From assembly GCA_016872285.1 (NCBI GenBank), contig VGZZ01000002.1, forward strand, positions 1 through 64,000: DNA of 64,000 nucleotides. The letters run 5' to 3'. Below the pieces are notes generated by a model. It was not told the DNA's origin. It was given only the letters and a program-made list of their open reading frames with translations, and searched no databases. The translations under genes and the position numbers were made by a program. Every line of letters starts with the position of its first letter. The first letter of the stretch is position 1. Of the stretch, positions 58,954-64,000 are shown piece after piece. The stretch comes from SAR202 cluster bacterium (lineage in GTDB: Bacteria; Chloroflexota; Dehalococcoidia; Lucifugimonadales; GCA-2712585).

Positions 58954-60039
58954 ATGCTTAAGCAGTTCCATACCTCCGACGCCCAGGCTGTTAGAGTAAA
59001 AGCCGATAGCCTTCGCGACACGGTCCAGGCCATCTTTGAGCGCCTGGAGGTGCCCAAGGACCAGGCCTGGCTGGGCGCCGACGTCCTCACCTTGACGGAC
59101 CTCCGGGGCGTGGAAAGCCACGGCGTCTCCGGCCAGTTCAAGACCTACGTGCGCGAGTACCGCCAGGGCGTCACCAACCCCAAGCCCAAGTGGCGCGTCA
59201 CCCGCCAGACCGAGGCCACCGCCAACATCGACTCAGACCGGGGCCTGGGTATCATCATCGCGCCGCAAGCTATGGAGATAGCCATTGAGAAGGCCAAGAA
59301 GTCCGGCGTGGGCATGGTGACAATGCACAACGGGCGGCACATGGGAATGGCTGCCTACCACGCCATGAAGGCCCTGGACCACGATATGATAGGCGTCGCC
59401 ATGACCTGCGCCGGGCCGTCGGTAGTGCCCACCTTTGGCGCGGTGCCTCGCCTAGGCACCAACCCTATCTGCCTGGCGGCGCCAGGCAAGACCCAGCTCC
59501 CCTTTGTCTACGACGGCGCCACCAGCGTCATCGCCGGCAACAAAGTCGGTGTGGCGCGGCGCAACGGCAGCAAGCTCCTTCCCGGCTGGCTTGCCGGCCC
59601 TGACGGCGCGCCCGTTATGGAGGAGGCCGACCCGCCCGACACCAACCACCCGTCCCTGCTGCCCCTGGGCAGCACCCGAGAGGGCGGCTCCCACAAAGGC
59701 TACGGCCTCGGCGCCATGGTAACGGTGCTGACGGGCATCCTCTCCGGCGGCGGCTTCGACAGTTTCCCCGGCCGCCCCTACTACTATCACATGGTAGCCG
59801 CCTACCGCATCGACGCCTTCACCGACCTGGAAGACTTCAAGAAGATGATGGACGACTTCGTTATCACCCTCAAGTCTACCCCGCCGGCCCCGGGCCACGA
59901 GCGTGTGCTGGTCCCCGGCCAGGTCGAATGGGAGACGATGAAGGAGCGGCAGGCTAAGGGCATCCCCATCCATAAGGATGTTATCAAGTGGCTGAAGGAC
60001 ATGTGCGGGGAGTTGGAGATCCCCTTCAAGCTGGCCTAG
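58954..60039 (+). CDS. Ldh2/MDH2-type NAD(P)-dependent dehydrogenase
   Basis: A 361-residue member of the malate/L-lactate dehydrogenase (Ldh2) family, which also includes ureidoglycolate and sulfolactate dehydrogenases. LRGVESHGVSGQFKTYVREY has the catalytic His, NGRHMGMAAYHAM and RLGTNPICLAAPG are typical. The group includes 2-hydroxyacid enzymes. AAGGAG precedes the ATG. It is three bp from the next gene, an L-2-hydroxyglutarate oxidase, so both probably act on 2-hydroxyacids. Confidence 0.9.
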   Translation: MLKQFHTSDAQAVRVKADSLRDTVQAIFERLEVPKDQAWLGADVLTLTDLRGVESHGVSGQFKTYVREYRQGVTNPKPKWRVTRQTEATANIDSDRGLGIIIAPQAMEIAIEKAKKSGVGMVTMHNGRHMGMAAYHAMKALDHDMIGVAMTCAGPSVVPTFGAVPRLGTNPICLAAPGKTQLPFVYDGATSVIAGNKVGVARRNGSKLLPGWLAGPDGAPVMEEADPPDTNHPSLLPLGSTREGGSHKGYGLGAMVTVLTGILSGGGFDSFPGRPYYYHMVAAYRIDAFTDLEDFKKMMDDFVITLKSTPPAPGHERVLVPGQVEWETMKERQAKGIPIHKDVIKWLKDMCGELEIPFKLA

Positions 60040-60042
60040 CCT

Positions 60043-61260
60043 ATGGCGTCGCTGGACTTTGAAGTCGTTGTCATAGGGGCGGGCATCATCGGCCTGGCCT
60101 CAGCCCGCGCCCTGACGCGACGGTTCCCCAAAACGCGTGTCGCTGTGCTGGAAAAGGAAGAGCAGTTGGCCTTCCACCAGACGGGCCACAACAGCGGCGT
60201 TATTCATTCCGGCATCTACTACAAGCCCGGCTCTCAGAAGGCCAAGTTCTGCGTTGCGGGTGTGGACGCTTTGAAGAAATACTGCCGTGACCACGCCATA
60301 CCTTACGAGGAGTGCGGCAAGGTAGTCGTCGCAACCGACGAGTCGCAGCTTGGCCGAATGGAAGAGCTGTACAAGCGCGGCACCGCCAACGGCGTCCCTG
60401 GGATGGAAATCATCAGCGGCGAGGCGTTGAAGGAGATTGAGCCTCACGCCGTCGGCGTAAAAGCTCTGCTGGTGCCCAAGACCGCCATAGTCGATTATAA
60501 GGCAGTAGCCGCCGCCTACGCCGAGGACTTCAAGATGTCGGGCGGCTCCATACTCACCGGCCACAAACTCACCGCCATCAACCACGTCAACGGCGGTCTA
60601 TCCCTCACCACGTCGAAAGGCACTGTCCAAACCAAGCACCTCGTAAACTGCGCCGGCCTCTATTGCGATAAGGTGGCCGCCATGATGGGTGTGCCGCCCA
60701 ACGTCCGCATCCTCCCCTTTCGCGGCGAATACTATTTCCTCCGGCCCGAAAGCCACCACCTGGTCAAGGGCCTCATATATCCCGTGCCGGACCCCCGATT
60801 TCCCTTCCTGGGCGTCCACTTCACGCGCCGCGTCACCGGCGAGGTGGACGCCGGCCCCAACGCCGTCCTGGCCTGGTCGCGAGAAGGCTACACTAGGTCC
60901 AAGATAAACGTGGCCGAAGCCATGGCTACCCTCACCTTCCCTGGCTTCTGGCGCATGTCGCGTAAGTACTGGCGCATCGGCATGGGCGAGATGCACCGCT
61001 CGCTAATGAAGAGCGTGTTCGTGAAAGACCTTCAGCGCCTGGTGCCTGACGTCAAGGACAGCGACTTCGTTGGCGGCGGCTCCGGAGTCCGTGCCCAGGC
61101 GGTCAGCCGCAAAGGCGTCCTCTTGGACGACTTCTTCATCGAAGAAAGCCCCGGCGCCATCCACGTCCTTAACGCCCCCTCGCCCGGCGCCACCTCCTCC
61201 CTCGCCATCGGCAGCTACATCGCCGAGCTGGCAGGCAAGAGTTTTGGTCTGAAGGGCTAG
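60043..61260 (+). CDS. lhgO: L-2-hydroxyglutarate oxidase-like FAD enzyme
   Basis: A 405-residue flavoprotein. The FAD motif VVVIGAGIIGLASARAL and the NSGVIHSGIYYKPGSQKA block match LhgO, as do ILPFRGEYYFLRP and the C-terminal GSYIAELAG. It oxidises L-2-hydroxyglutarate or a similar 2-hydroxyacid. The end overlaps the LLM gene by 4 bp on the other strand. Confidence 0.9.
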   Translation: MASLDFEVVVIGAGIIGLASARALTRRFPKTRVAVLEKEEQLAFHQTGHNSGVIHSGIYYKPGSQKAKFCVAGVDALKKYCRDHAIPYEECGKVVVATDESQLGRMEELYKRGTANGVPGMEIISGEALKEIEPHAVGVKALLVPKTAIVDYKAVAAAYAEDFKMSGGSILTGHKLTAINHVNGGLSLTTSKGTVQTKHLVNCAGLYCDKVAAMMGVPPNVRILPFRGEYYFLRPESHHLVKGLIYPVPDPRFPFLGVHFTRRVTGEVDAGPNAVLAWSREGYTRSKINVAEAMATLTFPGFWRMSRKYWRIGMGEMHRSLMKSVFVKDLQRLVPDVKDSDFVGGGSGVRAQAVSRKGVLLDDFFIEESPGAIHVLNAPSPGATSSLAIGSYIAELAGKSFGLKG

Positions 61261-62285
61261 CGGAACCTCGGCATCACCCTTTCTGCAAACAGCCGCATCG
61301 ATTTCGCCACCCTATCCCTCGGCATCTCCCCCGGCGTCATTCCCAGCAGCATGTTCCGCACGCCGGCGTCTTTAAGCTCCGCTATCTTCTCCGCTACCGT
61401 CCTGGGCGACCCGACGATTAAAAACTTCGACGGGTCGCTGGCGCCCTGGGGTGGTGCAGGAATAGCCTCCGGATAGTCCTTGGGGTTGTGCTTCTCCCGC
61501 GCCTCGCGAATGTGCCGCCGCTCCGCCATGAAGTGCGGCAACGCCTCCTGGGCCTCGGCGTCGCTGTCGGCCACGTAAAGCGACTTCCGCGCCCACGTCT
61601 CGTCCAGCGCCCCTTCCGCCGCCTCCTCGCTAAACCCCGACGACAGCATGATGTCCCGGTAGGTATCCAGGCGAAACTTGAACTCCTCAGGCGTCTCCAC
61701 GCCCATCAGCACCGGCCGCCCAATCTTCGCCATCTCGAACATCGAATCGCGGCCCAGGCAGGCCCTCACCAGCGGCGGGTGGGGCTTCTGAAAGGGACGA
61801 GGCCGCATCAGCGGAAACTTCACCTGCCAGTACTTGCCCTGGTAGTCCACGTCCTCGCCCGTCCAGGACCTCAGCAGAAGGTCCTCGGCCTCGGCCAGCC
61901 GCTGCCTCCCCTCCTCCATGCTCACCCCAAATCCCATGTATTCGTAGGCGTTGTAAGCCGAGCCGCGCCCCGTCCCGACGATGAGCCGCCCGTGGCTCAG
62001 GTTGTCGAGAAGCGCCGTCTGGGCCGCCAGCTTCACCGGGTGGTGGAAGGCCATCTGCACTACCGCGAAGCCAATAGTTATCCGCTTGGTGCGGGCCGCC
62101 ACCGCCGCGCCGAAGACCACCGGGTCGGCATAGACGGTGTCGCCGGCGAAGTAGTGCTCCGTGAGCCACACGACGTCGAAGCCCAGGGTGTCGGCCAGCT
62201 CCGCCTCCCGCAGCGTCTGGTCGATGACCTGGCTGTCCTTAGCCGGGTCCGGGCTTACCTGCAATACAAAGGTGCCGAATCGCAT
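61257..62285 (-). CDS. LLM-class flavin-dependent oxidoreductase
   Basis: A 342-residue luciferase-like monooxygenase (TIM barrel). RFGTFVLQVSPD at the start, FDVVWLTEHYFAGDT, GRLIVGTGRGSAYNAYEYMG and the C-terminal FLIVGSPRTVAEKI are typical. It uses FMNH2 or F420. ATG 62285 fits the family start; an upstream ATG at 62318 does not. Expansion of this family is known in SAR202 Chloroflexota. Confidence 0.9.
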   Translation of the reverse strand: MRFGTFVLQVSPDPAKDSQVIDQTLREAELADTLGFDVVWLTEHYFAGDTVYADPVVFGAAVAARTKRITIGFAVVQMAFHHPVKLAAQTALLDNLSHGRLIVGTGRGSAYNAYEYMGFGVSMEEGRQRLAEAEDLLLRSWTGEDVDYQGKYWQVKFPLMRPRPFQKPHPPLVRACLGRDSMFEMAKIGRPVLMGVETPEEFKFRLDTYRDIMLSSGFSEEAAEGALDETWARKSLYVADSDAEAQEALPHFMAERRHIREAREKHNPKDYPEAIPAPPQGASDPSKFLIVGSPRTVAEKIAELKDAGVRNMLLGMTPGEMPRDRVAKSMRLFAERVMPRFR

Positions 62286-62452
62286 GGCCGCATTATAGAC
62301 AACCAATGGCAGGGCCAAAAGGCCCCGGCAGGAACCGCAAGAGGCCGCAAATCTAGTCCAGCCTGATGATTTCTCTGATATTTATGCGCCGTACACTTAA
62401 ACATATCCGAGTTAACACGCGGCCCCTTTCATCAAGGCTTTGGGAGGCTTTT

Positions 62453-63655
62453 ATGGCTACCACGACTCAGTACCCCATCAATGCTACACGAGAAAACCTG
62501 CGAGACCTTTTGCCTTTAATCCACTCGCAAGAACTCTTCCTATCAGCATACCTGGACACCACACGTTCCGAACACACCGCCAAAGAGGCGCGCCTGCGTC
62601 TGGCGTCGATGCTGGACCAAATCTCCGCCGACGTGGAAGACACCCACTTGGAGAAACCATTTAAAGCCGAGCGAGAGGTGGTAGAGTCCTACCTGGAAGG
62701 ACTGGCGCCAGGCAGCGACGGCCTCCTTATATTGAGCGCTTCCGGAGGAAGTCAGTGGCGCGCGCTGTGGCTGCCAAGCCAGCCGTCCCGGGAGCGGGCG
62801 CGGTTTGGCCGCGGCGTCTTCGCCCTTCCTATCATGGAGACGCTGGACGAGTGGGAACCCGTCGCCTTCATCGGCATATCCAAGGACAAGGCCAGGCTGC
62901 TGGTGGCGGCGGCGGGGCGTATCGGCGAGGCGCGGCGGCTGGCGTCCAGCGTCCCGGGGAGCCATAAGGCCGTCGGCGGAAGCGCCACTTATCGCGGGCC
63001 GGGCGGCTCCAAGAAGGAAGGCGGCGGCGGCGCGGGCCTCCGACACGAACGCCACATTGACGTGCATATGGAGGGCCACTTCAAGTCGGTGATCGACGAG
63101 CTGACTGCTGTGCAGCGGACGCAGCCCTTCAGGCGGTTATTCCTCGCAGGCCCCATCGAGTCTCTGACCAAGTTCAAAGAGGCTATGCCGAAGGTCTTCA
63201 AGGACATGGTGGTTGGCGAGCTGCCGGCGCCCGGCTACGCCTCCGACAACGACGTGCTGTCCATGCTTCGAGACGAGGCCCAGCGGGTCGAGCGGGAGCA
63301 GGAGGAAGCCCTGGTGCAGGACCTGATCAATCGCGCCGAAAAGGGCGGGAACGCGGTAGCCGGCGTCGCGCCTATTCTGGGCGCTCTAAACCTTCGCACA
63401 GTCCACCTCCTCGTCATGGACGCCGACACGGAGCATCAGGGCCGCCAGTGCCTAACTTGCGACTTGCTGCTGCCTCCCGAGAATGCCCGATGCCCCCAGT
63501 GCGCCCAGAAGACCCGGCCTGTCGATCTGCTGGAGGAGGCCCCCAACGCCGTGGCGGGCCAGGGCACAAGGCTGGAGTTAGTGCGCGGCCAGGCCGCGGC
63601 GGCGCTGACGAATTACCAGGGCATCGCGGCGATGCTGAAGGCGCCCACCAGGTAG
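62453..63655 (+). CDS. Release-factor-like protein, bacterial aeRF family 10 type
   Basis: A 400-residue protein that resembles the bacterial archaeo-eukaryotic release-factor-like families (eRF1/Pelota/Vms1 related). It has an N-terminal helical domain, a central beta-alpha domain (GRGVFALPIMETLDEW; PVAFIGISKDKARLLV), a Gly/Lys-rich loop (GGSKKEGGGG) with HIDVHMEGHFKS, and a C-terminal zinc ribbon (CLTCDLLLPPENARCPQC). Such proteins may rescue stalled ribosomes or act as peptidyl-tRNA hydrolases. ATG 62453 follows GGGAGG. The exact family is by pattern only. Confidence 0.55.
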   Translation: MATTTQYPINATRENLRDLLPLIHSQELFLSAYLDTTRSEHTAKEARLRLASMLDQISADVEDTHLEKPFKAEREVVESYLEGLAPGSDGLLILSASGGSQWRALWLPSQPSRERARFGRGVFALPIMETLDEWEPVAFIGISKDKARLLVAAAGRIGEARRLASSVPGSHKAVGGSATYRGPGGSKKEGGGGAGLRHERHIDVHMEGHFKSVIDELTAVQRTQPFRRLFLAGPIESLTKFKEAMPKVFKDMVVGELPAPGYASDNDVLSMLRDEAQRVEREQEEALVQDLINRAEKGGNAVAGVAPILGALNLRTVHLLVMDADTEHQGRQCLTCDLLLPPENARCPQCAQKTRPVDLLEEAPNAVAGQGTRLELVRGQAAAALTNYQGIAAMLKAPTR

Positions 63656-63660
63656 CCGCG

Positions 63661-64000
63661 TTACTGCAAGCTGCGTATTCGCGGCGCGAAGGCGTAGCAA
63701 TAAAAGCTGACCATCACCAGCATCACGCCCGTGGCCCCCACCGCCCACTGCACCCCCACAAACTCGGCGGCGATGGCTACGATAAAGGCGCCCAGGCTGG
63801 TGACGCCCCACTGCATCATAAACAGGCTCATAACCCGGCCTATATAGGCGTCCTCGGTGTAGCTTTGCAGCAGGGTGTTGCTTAGAGTCAGCCGCGCCGC
63901 CTGGCCGAAGCCCGCGGCTATCATTATCAGCAGCGACATCCAGAAGAGCCCGCTTATGGAAAAGGCGATGATGCTAGCCCCCAGGAAGACGCCTGTGTGC
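63661..64000 (-). CDS. MFS transporter, partial C-terminus
   Basis: The last about 112 codons of a major facilitator gene that enters from the right edge. Helices GVFLGASIIAFSISGLFW, LLIMIAAGFGQAARL and two more are seen, with the loop EDAYIGRVMSLFMM. The frame stays open to position 64000. The start is outside the window. Relatedness to the MFS at 11247 is likely but unproven. Confidence 0.8.
   Translation of the reverse strand, partial: HTGVFLGASIIAFSISGLFWMSLLIMIAAGFGQAARLTLSNTLLQSYTEDAYIGRVMSLFMMQWGVTSLGAFIVAIAAEFVGVQWAVGATGVMLVMVSFYCYAFAPRIRSLQ

Overview
This is a GC-rich bacterial chromosome segment, densely coded on both strands. The gene content suggests a Chloroflexota bacterium of the Dehalococcoidia or SAR202 type. 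The clues are many amidases, family III CoA-transferases, Cys-less thiolase-like proteins with DUF35 partners, luciferase-like flavin monooxygenases, NHL-repeat proteins, and a recF separated from dnaA/dnaN. No rRNA or marker protein was compared, so this placement is an inference.

Layout. 0-5.4 kb: amidase, an ABC exporter pair with a frameshift in each gene, a DUF3500 gene, and a VapBC-like toxin-antitoxin (TA) pair with a visible operator. 5.5-16.2 kb: zinc ribbon protein, SDR protein, ATP-grasp enzyme, GMC oxidoreductase with small subunit, asparaginase-like protein, a pair of palindromic repeats, MFS exporter, DUF1028, GrpB, an amidase with a small partner, and an AIM24-like protein. 16.3-25.6 kb: glycosyltransferase, then a co-directional catabolic cluster (two double-hotdog proteins, an ornithine cyclodeaminase-like enzyme, two family III CoA-transferases), a frameshifted membrane protein and a dienelactone hydrolase. 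25.6-27.1 kb: a tRNA-centred accessory patch with a decayed DUF433/DUF5615 TA pair, tRNA-Glu, tRNA-Gln and an intact RHH/MazF pair with a phased operator. 27.2-30.7 kb: SRPBCC, 3-hydroxyisobutyrate dehydrogenase family, recF and an unknown partner. 30.8-35.8 kb: a minus-strand cluster of two RidA-like proteins, two DUF35 proteins, a retropepsin-like protease and two thiolase-like proteins, with a HicAB TA pair wedged between the thiolase genes. 35.9-43.1 kb: housekeeping and envelope genes (DUF2905, IscA-like, TrxB, sugar epimerase, HtpX, MoxR-like AAA+, sortase, lipoprotein). 43.2-53.3 kb: fumarase, ABM, PEP mutase family, AroQ-like protein, NHL protein, amidohydrolase, two aminotransferases and a response regulator. 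53.3-64 kb: DUF1932 dehydrogenase, biotinyl carrier, PxpABC 5-oxoprolinase, DCC protein, second NHL protein, Ldh2-type dehydrogenase, L-2-hydroxyglutarate oxidase, LLM flavin enzyme, a release-factor-like protein and a truncated MFS gene.

How the genes fit together. The two catabolic clusters (18-24 kb and 31-36 kb) carry enzyme types arranged as neighbouring unequal pairs: hotdog plus hotdog, CoA-transferase with and without the catalytic Asp, DUF35 plus DUF35, thiolase-like plus thiolase-like. With known heteromeric systems as a guide (BbsEF CoA-transferase, BbsAB thiolase/DUF35, Ltp2/ChsH2 aldolase), they may form a CoA-thioester pathway that activates an acid, hydrates it and cleaves it by retro-aldol chemistry. 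This is the most interesting hypothesis in the window. The substrate cannot be told from sequence.

Four gene breaks fall at or next to short repeated bases, and one antitoxin carries a nonsense codon. The frameshifts may be real decay or assembly error. Several family members lack canonical catalytic residues (SDR, asparaginase, AroQ, RidA, IscA, thiolases, one CoA-transferase). No CRISPR array, rRNA, transposase or phage gene was found.
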